Assembly: GCA_034687125.1 (NCBI GenBank)
Contig: JAQGBZ010000055.1
Location: 62,001-126,000 of the forward strand
Reading direction: 5' to 3'
DNA from: Neelides folsomi
Taxonomy: Eukaryota > Arthropoda > Collembola > Neelipleona > Neelidae
DNA length: 64,000 nucleotides
The first letter of the stretch is position 1. Every line of letters starts with the position of its first letter. A program made the position numbers and the translations under genes. A model generated the notes under the pieces. It made no database searches and was not told where the DNA came from. It was given only the letters and a program-made list of their open reading frames with translations. Below are positions 1 through 16,573 of the stretch, piece by piece.

Positions 1-933
1 AAATTTATTTATCTGTACGCGTTGTTCGACTTAAATAAGATAATTTATATATTTTTAGTACACACCAAGAGTCTGACTGATATGCCCAACTAATAAGTTT
101 TTTTCCTTCGTCGTATTTTTGCCCTTGTAGAATGAGAACTTTTATTGACTTCTCCAGTTGAAGAAATCAACATTAGTGAAGTATACTTAAAGTTACGAAT
201 ACAGTATTTAAATATTTCATTACATAAATCGTTATTACTCTTATTACTTTCACATTATTTCATATACTCTACTTACGGTATATTACTACTAGCATTCATA
301 ACTTCAATTCCTGTAAATTTCCGTCCATTGATTTATCATTAAAGGATTAACATGCAAGTAATAAGCTAGTTATATACCGTAGTTATTCTACATGAACGTT
401 AACTATACTGAGAGTTTGTGTTCCCCCCGTTTTGTATCTCAATGTGGTGAAGAGATTGATTGATATGAATATCGATTGATTCAATTTTCCTCTTTATTGG
501 TCTGACATGTAAATGAGGCCTTTGCCGTGTATAAAAGCAGTTTTTGGCGTGGAAATTGAAGGAATTCGCAAGTGAATCTCCGTTTTGTTCAATTACTTCA
601 CTTGTTTTCTCTTCTAACAGTACTTGGGAGTATCCTTGCTTCACTCCACAATTTATTGTTTATTTGGTCTGTACATGTGGAGAGGAAAGGTATGGTGAGA
701 TTAGCACAAGTGGATTCATTACACACATCCAACTCATGATCCTCTCGTCTCATTCTTAATCTCATATTGCGAAAGTAAAAGTGGTCCCGTGGTCGCTCCT
801 TATTATCATAATACAAAAGTGTATTTACCTCAATTCTAAACCCATTTATACAACCTTTAATTATTCTCAATTGATTCACAATTCCAAGACTGTTTGAGGA
901 TTTAACTTGAAGTTGTTTTTTACTTCTTTAAAT
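1..933. other. Intergenic / upstream region of the SOUL gene
   Basis: AT-rich sequence before the first recognisable gene. Short open frames occur on both strands, but none resembles a known family, carries convincing splice signals or continues into a longer product. The last part should hold the promoter and 5' UTR of the SOUL-family gene whose ATG is at 934. I see no clear TATA box or repeat. Confidence 0.6.
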
Positions 934-2449
934 ATGAGGACCATTTTATTTTTTCCGATTGTTTTGCTAATTGGGCTCAATTTCCTGAGCGGGGTGGATG
1001 GGCAATTTGTTCCTATTTTGGAATGGGTCCGATCCTTCTTCGGAGCTTATGAAGAACCTCCCTACACATCGATACTCAATATCACAGAGGTGAGTCTATA
1101 ATATATTTAAGTTTAAAAAGTTTAGTTATGTAAAAGTTCCAAGTAGGTGCTTTTCTAATAATTTAATAATGAACATAATTTTTAATTAATATTTAAATGT
1201 TAAAAATGAAGGGAATTGAAGTGCGGGATTATCCAGCTCAAAATTGGTCCTGTGTGGAGGAATTCTTGCCATATTACCAAAAAGAGAGCAAAGACTCGGA
1301 AATGTTCATGTCGCTTTATAGTTACATTCAAGGAAAGAATGATAACAGTGAGTTCATTTAAGTGCACAAGCACTTCTTATAAATATTCTATTTTTCACTA
1401 ACTAAATATCATTACTATCTACACTGTATATTACAAATCAATTAATAATATGTATACAAATATTTAATTTTGATTTTATACATCCTTACGCGTATGAATG
1501 TTATATACAGAATACAATTATTATGCCTATAGTTGACTAAAAATAACGTGTTATCAATGCATACCCTATTGGTATGTGTTTGGATTTGTATGGACAAGTT
1601 TTTATAATATCGTACGATGTTTTCTCATTAATATGTATTACTTTTCTCAGAATTGAAGATCCCAATGACGATTCCAATAAGTACTAAAGTTGATCACCGG
1701 AATGGAGATTTGTATTCTTATGAAATGTGTTTTTACCTCCCACAAATTCATCAATCGGATCCTCCGAAGCCAACAAGCTCAAATGTAAAAATAGTCGAAA
1801 GACCAAGAATGAAAATTTATTCAAAGTAAGTCCAATATTTTAATTTCAATTCTTTATCCATGCTTCATGTAATGAGATTAACAATGCTAGATTTATGTAA
1901 ATAGGGTATACAAGAATAGTAATTAAGAATTTAGAAAAACAATAATGAACAATCTAATTAAGAAAATTACATTTAGTTTCATTATAACAGTCTAGAGAAT
2001 TTAAATAGAAAGATGGTTATACAGCACAATAGAGAAATTGTTGTACTAACCATTAGATAGTTAATTTATTAATTATATGTAAATTAAATAAGCACTAATA
2101 GGTTAAAGTTAAGTAATGGGAAATGAATGTATAAATCTTATCTATGGTTGAGATGAGTTGAGATTATTCTACTAGTGTTAATTAAGATCAATCTACATAG
2201 AATGAATGATTGAACAAAGTTAGCGAGTGCGTAAATGTTTTTTTTGTTGATAGACAATTTGGAGGATACGCCACATCTGCGACGTTCAATGAACAACTCC
2301 TTGAGCTTTCGAATGTATTGAAGGAGAAGAAAATTCGATTCCGTGAAGAAGGAGATTATGAGAGAACCATTCACTTCATCAATGGATATGATTCCCCTAC
2401 AAAGTTTTGGAGTCGAAGGAATGAATTGTGGCTTTTGGCTCCCAAATAA
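934..2449 (+). CDS. Secreted SOUL/heme-binding protein (HEBP-like)
   Basis: Four exons: 934-1089, 1212-1347, 1651-1825, 2254-2449. Together they give 220 residues, with donors such as GTGAGT at 1090 and GTAAGT at 1826. The SOUL family binds heme or tetrapyrroles. The protein has the family's hallmarks in order: G-IEVRDYPAQNW near residue 53, the M-IP-TKV core (PMTIPISTKV) near 101, a basic RP-MKIYSKQFGGYAT stretch near 150-160, and the terminal ..FWSRRNELWLLAPK. Residues 1-24 (RTILFFPIVLLIGLNFLSG) form a signal peptide, so the product probably enters the secretory pathway, unlike cytosolic HEBP1. An earlier TTG-started frame exists, but ATG 934 places the hydrophobic segment at the N terminus. 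The final tryptophan-rich motif is complete, so the gene looks intact. Ligand binding is inferred from the family. Confidence 0.9.
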
Positions 2450-3952
2450 TAACTACTTATTAATTTATTCTCAGAGTTAAGATATTGAACGCAATTTACG
2501 CTCCGACGTACATTTAAACAATCACGCAATTTATTTTATATCAAATAGACAAACTAGACCTGTGTAAGGTCTTTATTATGAATAGGAGATTGCTGAATAT
2601 GATCTCTTGGAATTCTGTACTATTTATCTATTATTTATAACATTAAATATTTGTATATTTACAAATATCATTTTATTTAATAACAAAAACAATTACGCTG
2701 TTAATGAACTTTTATAGTTAGCCTACCTATAAAACCTATAATACATACATTTATGCTCACTTTTAAGTAGGATAGTTCAATTTAGTCTAACTTTAGCACT
2801 TTTTCTTTTTGATATATAAATACAGATATTTTTATGAACCTACCAAAAATCAAAAATTATTCAATGTACGAGTACTCGTACATAATTTGACTTTTTTATG
2901 TTTATTCATTGTTTGTATATTATACTTATTTGTATATATCATTTATATTATTGAGGTGTAATTATGTATTTAAAGAATTTTAGAACTTACATTAGATAGC
3001 ATTAGACTTACTTTTTTAACAATTCGTAATATTGCAATATATTGCACTTTAAAAGTTAACTCAACAAACATTAATTATTTTATACATAATATATTCTATG
3101 ATTATCATTTGTATGTTTAATTGAGTCCACTGTGCGTTGGTGTGTTACAAAGCTGCGTTTGATATATTTTGGTAATTGTAATGTAGATACTTAAATACTT
3201 ATATTTATGTATTGTAAAATTGAGTGGGAATTAATAATTTATATTAAACTCTACATAAATAGCGATCTAGGTTTGTGTTAATGCATTAAACTCGTAGAAT
3301 TTTAACAAAATTCTAATTACTTACTGTATTTAAGGTTTGACTGAATGTGGGAGATATGTAATTATTCTAATTATGTATTATTATGTAATTATTCTATCAA
3401 TATTGTATATCAGTAATTTTTCAAGTCTATTAAAAATTCAACTATTGAAATTCTTTGTTTTTAAAACACAATTAACACGAGTTAGTTCTATATGAATACT
3501 ATACCTAAATAACTACATACCATAGATCCATTAACTTTGCATATTTTAAAAACATGAAGGTATGTATGTATAGAGTAAGCATATACCTATGTAGCACGCA
3601 GCATACATTTGTAATTAAAACCTTTAATTGATGAGTTAAAAATATAAAGTTGCAATAATTTTAAAGCTAATTTTATTTCGATTTAAACAAAAGAAGTTTC
3701 ATTTGAAAGAAATTAATATTTTAAAAGTTATTTTAATACAATACTATCAGTAATTGGAAACTATTTAATTTATAACTCATCATTATTTTTCTCTCATTTT
3801 TTCACTCTCATCACGTATAACTTGCTTTAATAGCCTTTTACATATAACTACTGATGTTTATAAACACGAGTTGACATAATTTTAATTATTTAACTTAACA
3901 TGAATGTCAAACTAAATTAATAAATCGTGATTAACTTTTCTACTGTATTGGA
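2450..3952. other. AT-rich intergenic region between convergent genes
   Basis: Very AT-rich spacer between the 3' ends of the SOUL gene (+) and TDH (-). It must contain both polyadenylation regions, but I could not assign them uniquely. A perfect 20-bp palindrome lies at 2864-2883. No other gene or transposon ends are visible. Confidence 0.6.
2864..2883. repeat. Perfect 20-bp palindrome
   Basis: The sequence atgtacgagtactcgtacat equals its own reverse complement, with no loop. It stands in AT-rich intergenic DNA 3' of the SOUL gene. It could be a cruciform-prone site or a binding site for a symmetric dimer; function is unknown. Confidence 0.9.
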
Positions 3953-6254
<2,302 letters not shown>

Positions 6255-6504
6255 TTTCTAATTCCTATACAAACAACAGTAATTTTCTAAATTGCGCTCA
6301 AAAATATTTTTGAGGCACTTTGAACACTTTATAGTGAATTCTTTACGAGGCTTTATGTTATGATGCTTTTAGATTGAGAACAAAAACCCACGCACAACCA
6401 AACTCACACTTGCAATTTAAATGTAGACCTTCGTGAATGAAATGTAGGACAAATTTAAAGAATTCGACAAAATATAAAATACCCAGATATATGATACAAT
6501 ACTT

Positions 6505-6537
6505 AAAACCCCAAAGTACTACAGTACTTTGGGTTTT
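6505..6537. repeat. Near-perfect inverted repeat followed by T run
   Basis: Left arm aaaaccccaaagtact (6505-6520) pairs with agtactttgggtttt (6523-6537) with one extra C in the left arm and a 2-nt loop. A run of T follows to 6540. It lies about 250 bp upstream of the TDH start codon. Its terminator-like look carries no weight in a eukaryotic genome. Confidence 0.8.
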
Positions 6538-7514
6538 TTTATATAAGACATATTCTAGGTAATAATGTTATGTTCTTTAAAATATATGTACACATATACC
6601 ATACACTAATGTAGCATAATAGGTATGTGTAGAGAAATGTTATTAATAATTGAGTCCTTATATGCACCATTTCTCTCCTATTTACCTATAAGTTCAATTC
6701 TTTTGATGAATTGAAACCAACTTTGGGGAATTTTAAAGGGACTTCTTTTACCTGAATACTTTTATCCTTTTTAATCCTTTTATTTTCAACTTTTCAACCT
6801 GTGCAAACATTCAATTTCTACATCACTACTAACTTAAATTTACGCATTATAACTATTCAAGGCTTACATTTAGTATTTACAATAAGTATAGGAATTTAAG
6901 AATAAGAAGTGTATAAAATTCTGAGATTGGTTACTGTTAATAATTGTATTTTTGTTTTTATTATTGTTGACACTAGTAAAATGGGCCACGATTGTAGTTT
7001 AATAGATTTGTAGTATTGGTAGGAATTAGAGTAGTTGTATTGTAGAGTATTGTTTAGATTGAGGAATGTAAGTCAGTCAAATAATAAATAATTGCTTTCA
7101 TGTAATAATGAATTACATCTGTCTTGGTCCAACTCCCCTGAATGATTCTAATGGTCCACTTTTCACTACACTCGCTATCTATCACAATCATCTCAGTCAT
7201 CCCAAAGGAACTTCGCTAATTTTCCTTCCCTCATTCATCTCCTTTTCGCATGGAAAGCAAGGCAAGTTTGGGGAAGCTCCGCGTCGATGATTCAAATACT
7301 TTTTCAAATTCTTTCAAGATTCTCTTAAAAGTTTGGGGGGAAGGACAAAACTTTTATTTTTAGATCATTTCTTATTAAGATTCATTAATTAAAATTATCC
7401 AGGTGGATTAATAATAAAATATTAAATTAATGTAAAATCTTTGCATTTCAATTTCCTCATGATCTACCCCTTTCAATCCGGAATTAAAAAATGAGGAAGA
7501 AGTTGTAAGGAGAT

Positions 7515-7567
7515 GTTTAATCTCAATTAGCCCTTTTAATCTCAATTAGCCATTTTAATCTCGAATT
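7515..7567. repeat. Short tandem repeat, about 20-bp unit
   Basis: The unit tttaatctcaattagccc is present about two and a half times in direct orientation, the last copy diverging (tttaatctcgaattt). It is a small minisatellite in intergenic DNA with no evident function. Confidence 0.75.
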
Positions 7568-10500
7568 TCCCTGGGTGAGAAAAGGAAATGAACATGGAAT
7601 GAACGTGGAAGATTGTCCCGCTCGACTTGGCCCTTGTCATTCTCGAGTACATGAAATTGACTTCCTCAACTTTGCCTTTCTTTCCTTTGGATCGATCGAT
7701 CTCCGCTATTTATGCATTGTAAAGGAAGTCCTCCTGACCCATTTCCCAATTCCGACGTAGTTCTCTCCCTACAACCATCCACACATCTTTTCTTCATTTA
7801 GGGAGGAAATGAAATTTACCTTACCTCCTATTTATGGACTTCCCTCGTTTAGATTAAACAACAGTTAATTTTACAACACTTTAATAACTCTTACAATTCT
7901 TATAGCTCCTTAATGGCTGATTTCCTATATTTAGTTAATTATTTCCTATATTAAGTTCTTAGCTTCAAGCTTCAATATTTATCACGTCCAAGATTGTCTC
8001 TTGGTTGATGGGAATAAAGAACTGGATATTTATAAGGAAAAATCTTATTTTTAATCAGAGGAAGGAGGAAAATGGACCATCGACCAAACACCGAGCTCAC
8101 CTTTAAAGGATATGAAAAGTTGTGAAGGCTCTGGAGAAGGAAGCGAGGAAGTTTTGGGCACAACTGCGCCAAAGGGATCTCAGGCTAGGTCTGGAGAGGA
8201 AAAGTGAGATGAACCTACAAAAGTCTTTTGCTTTCAACTCACAATCAGTCGACAATAACCATTGGAACCATTTGCATTATTATGCATAATACTTATGTAT
8301 AATAACATGTTTGTAAAATGATATAATAGAAAGAATGTAACATTTACATAGTAAATACTAATATATTGGCGGTATAGTGAAAGGAATACCATGTACATAT
8401 TTGCCATATAAGAAATTATTAAATGTGTGCATAAATGTAGAATTTGTAGTGAGGTACAAGTTTTTGCTCCAGCACCGCATCACAGATATACTCAATGGTA
8501 GGCATATGTTACATATTTAAGGTTTACATTATATAGGGAAAATGTTGATGGAATGGGAAGAGCCAAACAATTGGATTTTTGATTGGACGATCGCTTTGAT
8601 CCGGTTACAACTGCTTCATTTTATGGAGCTTCTTAGAGAAACAATTGAAAAAAATGCATTTAAAGGAAATTAATATGCCTTGGTCATTTAGTGTCCCACT
8701 TAATGGCTTTTTTGATTATTTCTTGATAATGATTTATAAATTATGCTCAAATATTCTTTCTTCTCATGTTCTCAATTGTAATTTTTCATTACTTAATTAA
8801 ATTATTTATATTCTCTCATATTCTTTATTACTTGTTAATAATGAAGTTATGATTATTAATTTGCATGTATGATGTTATATATTTATCTTTAAAGCCAATC
8901 TTGTATATAAGAATGTTTTACTAATTGCTTCAACTTTCTGATGGTGAGCGTTATTTGACCTGTCTAAATTTGCGTCTTTATATTTCCCTTCCTTCTTTCA
9001 CTATGTTGGTCGCATGTCAAATTGTCAATTTCAAGATCTTTCAACTTATCTATAAGAGGAGAATGCAAATGACAAGAAATGAGATAATGCAAAACTAATT
9101 GTAAATATGTGAAAGAAATTATATTATAACCATATATCAGTAATTGTCATTGTATGTTTATAAAATGTACAGTAATGTAGAGCCTACAGAGGATTTGTAT
9201 TGGATAAGCTTATGGATTATCAAATAATTAAATTCTACTCCTTATGCTAGTAGCTTTTATATAAAGAACTTGTCATATAAAACAAAAAATAAGGACAATA
9301 ACAAATTATCAAATTAAGAACTGCGCAGTTTAATTGCATTGAAAGCATTATGTACTCATTAAAACAATGTATTTGTTTAAATGTTTATGTGTATGTACTA
9401 TGTAAGTAATGTGTATTAATCATTTTTATTATTTTTCTCATTTGAACTTAATAAAAGAATGCCGATGGTGTAATAAAACTAAACATGTTTTAGAGGTGAA
9501 AGAATTTTATTTCGAATAACCAAATTACGCTTTAACCTAAAAATCACCTTCAATGTCATTTTATATCTAACCAACTTGGGGATCTTCAATAACATACCTT
9601 TATCAGCGTTGGTGAATTAATAAAATAGTTGAAATATGTAAGTATGTATGGCAAGGGGAGTTATATGTATGGTAGAAGTGCAAATATAAACATTCGCTTC
9701 ATCAGGTTCATGAGGTGAGGTTCTTTACGTAACCAACTTGGTGGTTCAATTGGCCTAAGGATTGGCGAGACAGGTGGATTTTTGAGAATGAAAACTGAGC
9801 CAGGGACAAAGTAGGGATAAAAAAACTCAGACGCTTCATCTCCATTAATGATGTTGATGAGGCGATGGGGAGAAGATCCAATGAGAAGGAGCGAGATCTG
9901 CGACACACCTCCGGCTCCAGCTAAACTCCAGCCAAAATAAAAAACAAACCTCAGAAACACCTTCAATTGCCTTTGCGAATCTCGTTTGATTTTTTACAAC
10001 TACCTGGATTCTAGACTCTATGTACTCTACATGAGAACGTTAGGCTACATATTACATATACATAACACAGAGAATATTATACATTGTATCTGTTAAAGTT
10101 ATATAAAGCTGAATAAAGCTAGTTATGTATAGTATTTATAAATAAGTAAGTTTACTATCTTTATAAGATGTATAAATGATACGTGCATTACGTAATTGCA
10201 AGTTTTTTTCTCTTTTAAGGAACACGTTATTTATGGCTAACATGGTAGACAAAAATGTTAAACATTGAAAAAATTAAACTTATACAACAAACTGCATAAA
10301 AATTTTGGTTTTTATAAAGACATTTTATTTACATTCTGGTAAACAACTATATGTAGTGTTAAGCATATTAAATACATATATTGGTATTTAGTAGATACTT
10401 AAGTAAACTTAAATAAGCAATCTTGTCGATTAATTTAAAAATTAATCAAAGCTTTTTCTTGTTTGACTTTAAACAAGTTTAATTTTTAAAACATATGCTT

Positions 10501-13500
10501 TAAAAGACTCTTAAAGTTTTATCTAAAGGAATTTTGAACAATTGGTCTGCTGTGGTACGAAAGAGGATGAAATGCATTTACCATTTATAAAAGGAAAGAA
10601 AGGGCTTTAACAAATTTCAAATTAAAGAAATTAAATGTCATGAGGCGTGTAATTTTTAGTCATAATTCAAAAGTCCCCTGAACTAGTTTTGGTTTTCAAC
10701 AACGGTCCTATAAAAGTACAATTAGTTGATAAAAAGAATAATGGTAAATTCCTTACTCTCACTCCTCCGCCGCGCTAATGGGAAAATTAATAAATGGGGT
10801 GATGATTGAGGGCAGAAAGGAGGAGAATCAACTCATGTCAAATTGTCTTTCCTTCGCTCCTTTGATTTTACAAGACCAGTTTTGTGTTGAAATTTCATAA
10901 AAGGATAATTAGATGATGAAGAACAAAAGAGTGAGGATTCACTTTCCCCTTTTGACATCAACCACTGAAAGAACCACAAACAGCACCAACACATTTAATG
11001 ACATTTATTCTTTCACTGCCCACACAACAGGTGTGATGGCTTATGCTTTGGCTTAAGATTTGGCTCAGGGTTTGGCTCATGATTTGAGTGAGGAAAATTT
11101 AAGTGAGGATAATGAGGGAGTTGACAAAAGTTGATAATTGGAAATCGAGCAAAAGTGAAGAGTTGGAGACGTTTTGTCATTTTCATTCTCTTCCACACTC
11201 TCACATCTCACCCCGGCCGAAGCGGGAAGAACAATTGTTTTAGTTAATTGCTACAAATCCGCAGAAATCTTCAATTGTCATTAATTCACATGAGCGAGTT
11301 AGAAATTAAAATTCTCATTTATCATGTTGACTAAAATTCTTAAGTAATGAAAGTGAAGAATTTTAATTATTACTTATAAATCCAATTTCAACTTTTAAGA
11401 GTATATTTCAAGTTTAAGGTGTCTTTAACTAAAATGAAACATTGAATTAATAAACGCCAATTGACATTTAAAAATTAAAAATTAAAATTCATGATATAGA
11501 TTATTTTACATATAGCTAGCCAATTTTTGGGATCCTTAAAATAGTAATATATCATTTAGAATTAATTAATAATAATATTATAGTAATTAAAATTTATAGA
11601 GTTAAATTAGCTGTAATAAAAATATTTTTATTAAACTTTGTATTGTAATTCATACAATATAATCGGTATTAACAGTTAAAGATTATTAATTAATGTTTAT
11701 ATACATATTACTGCTCTTATTATATAACTTAAATAGATAATTAAGAAAAAAGCAATAAGAATTGAACGGTAAATTTGTACATTCTAAGTTAAAAAATCAT
11801 ATGATATGAAAGCATATCAAAGTAATAATTTTTGTTGAGTGAGTGTGCGATGAATCGGTTGAGAAACTGGGACGGATACAACTTGGGCGTAGGCGGCTCA
11901 TTCTTAAATCTTAATGCGCTTCTTCAATGTATCTCAATTCCCAACTCACGGTTCTCAATGGTTCTCAATGACTCTCAAAGGGTTTAAAGGGTTTGAAAGA
12001 AGGTTGGGAAAACTGGAGGAATCTTCTATTGAGATCATAAAGAATCATCATGTGAGTTTGTGTGGCCATTGTTGATATATGCTTTCATTCTTGCAGGTCT
12101 GGTAACTCTGCGTTCCTCCACGACCGTCTTCAGACGTTGAGGGGCGAGAGAGACAAAGGTGAATGGGGAGAGTTGGGAAAGCATGTTGGGAGTTTGAAAT
12201 ACAAAAAGTACCTCAGAAACTCTTTTTAGATATATACAAAATGGTAAACCTCAATTATAATTAATAGCACTAACTACTTTATATTAACCATAAGTAGAGT
12301 ATTAATGTTTACATATAGAGAGTTGCAGGTAAAAGTGTATTAAAGGTATTGTTAAAGGCAATGTACCTTTAAAGTACAGATTGTTAATGTAAGTTAAACC
12401 TAAAGTTAAAGCTAAAGTTGAGATATATAAAGTTACATTAAGATGAATTTGGTATTGTTGTCTAACTAAGGTAGGTTTTTGGGAGTTTTAAACGCCACCG
12501 AACCCCTGAAGCCGACAGACACATCGAGAAGTTCAGATAGAAAACTACTTCTAAAAGCCCTATTGAAAAAGCTCCATTTGTAAACGTTATTTGACACAAC
12601 TTGAATCAAATTTAATAAGTAATTAAAATAAAAATATTCAATAGATTTAGTTTAGTACATCCATGTTTATTGTAAACGAATAATTAAAATAATTATAAAA
12701 TTTTTATAATTAAATAATAAATAACAGTTCTTTCTGACTAAGCTCGAAATTTGACATTTTTATTACTGACTTTAGTGGAATAAATTTTTTGTAAAAATTA
12801 TATATAAACTTGTGCTTAATTTAAGAGTTTTGAAATCTTAATTTTATAATCCCAAAGTTTAAAGGGAAAAGTGAAGATGTGAGATGAACTTTTATCATCA
12901 TCTTCTTCAATTACTCATTTAAGCCTCGTTTATGAGAGAAATCGACTTTGTGAAAGATTAAAACTCTTCATTTTCATCTTCAAAAGAAGAGTGAAGTGAA
13001 ATTTGATAAATCAAATTGAAGAACCAAAGAACTTTAAAACGTTATAAAAGGAATTAAAAATGAGTGCTGTGGATTTAAAACAAAGGGAAATTCACAAATG
13101 AGGAAAATGTGCCAAATTGAGTATTTGAAATTGTGAAGTGTCAAACGGAAGAGAAATGTTCATTCGATCTCTCCATTATTATTGGATTCATCAATTATTA
13201 AGGTAAAGTAAAATATTGGAAAACATTTATTTCTACTATTAAAGAAACTATCTTAATTTTCTAGATTATTGAAATAATCCCATTAAATTTCTTTTACATA
13301 ATTTCAATAATAAATTGGAAAATCACTCCAAAACTATAAATGGCATATTAAAAATAGTTATAATATGATAATAAGTTAAATTAATCATTGGCATTTAAAA
13401 CTACATAATTAAAATCATATTAAGATGTCACTTTCATTAAAAAAGCGCGGCTTGCGGTTTTGAACGGTATTGGCATGAAAAGTATATTTGCATACATTTC

Positions 13501-16500
13501 AATTGCGGAGTCACGGTGTAACTATAGGGGCTTCCGGTTTGAATTAAGGAGATTAAAAATATTGAAGTGATTCAGGCCGTTGACATTTCCAACTGTGTGT
13601 TGTTTGGGTGGATGGGAAACTTGTGGTGGTTATTAGTGGACCTTTGTCTCATCCACACCGCATGTTTCTTATCTCTCCATCATTTTCATCCTCCTCTGCA
13701 TATCTCCTGGTTGGTGATCCCGTATGAATCTTTGTTCTCCTCACTTCCTCTTCTCCGCCTCGCTTACACTTTGACTCAAATGAGTCCAATTTTTAATCGC
13801 CTTCATCAACTGATGGCTAAAGTTGATCAACAGTTTCCGACTCTTCCTTTACTTCCACTTACACACTCTCGGAATGCACATACCTAAACAAAAATGTACC
13901 ATACATACAGATATATATACATAAATAGTAAATCTATATACTTATTTACAATATGGGTTTTCGTAAATACGAATATAAGGTTTTAACAGTCACGTTAGGA
14001 TTTTATTAATCTCCAAAATGAAAAGTGTAGAAAATCCAATCAAAGATGTAAAATGCAACAATGCACTTAGAGATAAGAATGGGGAGATGTATTTGGTATT
14101 TGTAGATTAATGTTATAAAATGAATGTAATTCTTAATTGGTAAATGATACAAGAAAAAGTTCCAAATTATGAGCACATGATACATGTATGAACAAATACA
14201 GTTTGAACGGTTTTATTCATAAGCTTGTAGATTACCAAGTTTTTTACAACACTTCTTTGATCTTTAAATCAAGAAGAAACATCCAATTATTTTATAATTT
14301 TGTAACATATGAGTCGTTAATTTAATAAAAGTATTTATATGCCATTATACCATTCAACGTGATCGAGAAGTAAGAAAATAATTAAAAAGTTACTTTGTAA
14401 TATCATTATCTTTTAAATTATCATTCAACTTTAATATAATATTAATTTTGCATTCAATGTTAAAAGATACTTTTGCAAATTAATTTTAAATGAAAGAGAA
14501 AGTGAATTTCTTTCTGTTTCACGAAGCATTTATTGAGTTTTCATTAAACCAACTGAACTAAAAACAAATTAATAGTTTTTAAAGTTTACATAAAATGGCA
14601 AAAGACTATTTTGGTTGTAAAAATATTAAAGAAGGATATATGGATGAATTTTTCAAGGCGTCATTAATTCTCAATGCAAATGATTTTATATCTTTTATTC
14701 ACAATTAAGAGCAAATCGCTTATTTGTTTATAATTTGCATTCTGTAAAATTTGAAACTTTCCAAGTTAATTTGCAACGTAAATTGTAAATGCATCCATGA
14801 AGTTTTGGTTTAGCCATTTGTGTTGTTTTCTGTCTTTCTTTCCTCTCTGCATGCTTTTCGCTTTCATTTCCTTTTGTAGCTATATTTAAATAAAAGGAAG
14901 TTGTTAAAATAAAATTAACTTTTTAAGACCAATTGTGTATTATGATAATTTAAATTTGACGTCCAATTCAATTAGATTCGCTCTTTAGTTCCAAAATGAC
15001 GAATTGAAAAATTAACAAAGATATTTATCCAAATACCTTCATAACTATCCTAAAAATACTTACGTTCTAAGTGCCGCTGATATTTATCAGAAAGTAAAAT
15101 TAAGAAGAAATTTAATTTTAATTTAATTCAGAGAGAATTAAGTTTAATTAAGTTTAAATATTTAGGTCATGTCTATTTAAACAGTAAAATTAGAACGTTG
15201 GAAGAAACGTTCATTTAACTTCTTTTACTTTATCTTCACTTTTCAGTTCCTTTAGCCGTTGGGAGATAAATGAGATAATAAAAGGAATTAAAGGGTTTAA
15301 ATTAAAGCATTGACTCACTCATTCCCATTTCCACTTTCGAGATTAATGAACAGTTTAGTTCAACTAACGATAAATATGAGCTATTGACATTTTATCTAAA
15401 CTTTTAATCTCCCATTTTCATTTCCTATATTCACACTTATTCCTTAAATTACATCCGCTCATTAGCACTTGAAAGATTGGCAAATAGAAATCATTTAAAT
15501 AAATGATACAATATTACGAATTCTTTGTCAATGTTCAAAATTAAAATTCTATAAATTCGTTTTAAATTATTTTATTACTTTTAATTAATCAAATTATACT
15601 ATTTAAATAATAGGGACATAAAGTGCATCCATCTATTCTGATAATAACATTTGGTATATTAAAGACGATTGCTTCATTGTTAATGATAATTACAGGTCTT
15701 GCACCCTTTTCGAACACCAATATACAAACCAAACTGCAATTTTCTAATTAACTAAAAAGTGTTGAAAGGAATTGGGAAAGATCATTTGGTTTAATCCTCA
15801 TAAAATTGGAGCAATTGTTTTATTCGGGCCTATAAAAGCATTTACAGCATCTCACAATTTCTCATAATAAACGTCATTTAACGTTTGTTTAATATTGTAA
15901 AACAAAGGAGTAGTAAAAAGAAGCAGGGCGTAGGAAACGACCAATTCTTTCTTTTTATGATTTATGATCCGCGTAATGAGACTTTTGTATAAAATTAAAC
16001 ATTTGCAAATGTTTAATTCTCCAAAATATCATAAATATTTGGACGAATTAGAAGTTTAAATCCGTCATTAATAATTTACTCTACTTCAGAAAATGAAAAG
16101 AGTATATGAGTAGATTCTAAATTAAATTCCAAAATTAAATAATGGTATTATAGTTTTCTGTTCAACATTATTTACTTTAGATGTCGTAATTATTAAACTA
16201 ATAGAAATTGCAATTATCAATTCTAAATAACCGTTCTTTGCTTCCATTGCACATCATCCATTTCGAACAATGAAAAGAGTAATAATGACAATGAGATTAA
16301 GGCTAAGGTCTCATGTGTGCTAACTTGAAAAATAACAATAGGATAATTTCATCCTTCTACTCTTATTTGAATCTTTACAATTTTAAACACTGGTTTCATT
16401 TATTCATCTCCATACATGCTAATTATTGGTAGTTCATTTGATTAGAAATTATGAGATAATAATTTTCTTTTGTCATGAATTAGCAGTAAATATCTATTTT

Positions 16501-16573
16501 TATATGAAGTGTAGGAATAGTTAATACATATATTGAATGTGCGTTAATGAGATTTAATTTTCAGAAGAGGAAG

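Larger units (their letters stand above)
6255..16573. other. 10.3-kb divergent intergenic region (TDH / Artichoke-like gene)
   Basis: No gene could be supported here on either strand. Most is AT-rich, but GC-richer patches recur near 7.1-7.3, 7.6-7.8, 8.1-8.2, 9.7-10.0, 10.75-11.2, 11.85-12.2 and 13.55-13.9 kb. Open frames in them are short, mostly lack an ATG or overlap competing frames, and match nothing I know. The region contains a near-perfect hairpin (6505-6537) and a 20-bp tandem repeat (about 7515-7567). It probably holds regulatory DNA for the flanking genes, chiefly the LRR gene; that is inference. Confidence 0.5.

Noticed and set aside
6505-6540. Hairpin plus T run read as a terminator
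   Set aside because: Intrinsic terminators are not used by RNA polymerase II genes; it is reported only as an inverted repeat.
9661-9966. 101-codon minus-strand open frame in the TDH/atk spacer
   Set aside because: It opens with TTG, its first ATG is near the end, another frame overlaps it, and no splice sites or family match were found. Local GC content explains the lack of stops.
13567-13887. 106-codon plus-strand open frame
   Set aside because: Starts at GTG, rich in Leu, His and Pro from a pyrimidine-rich stretch, no homology recognised and no junction to a neighbouring exon.
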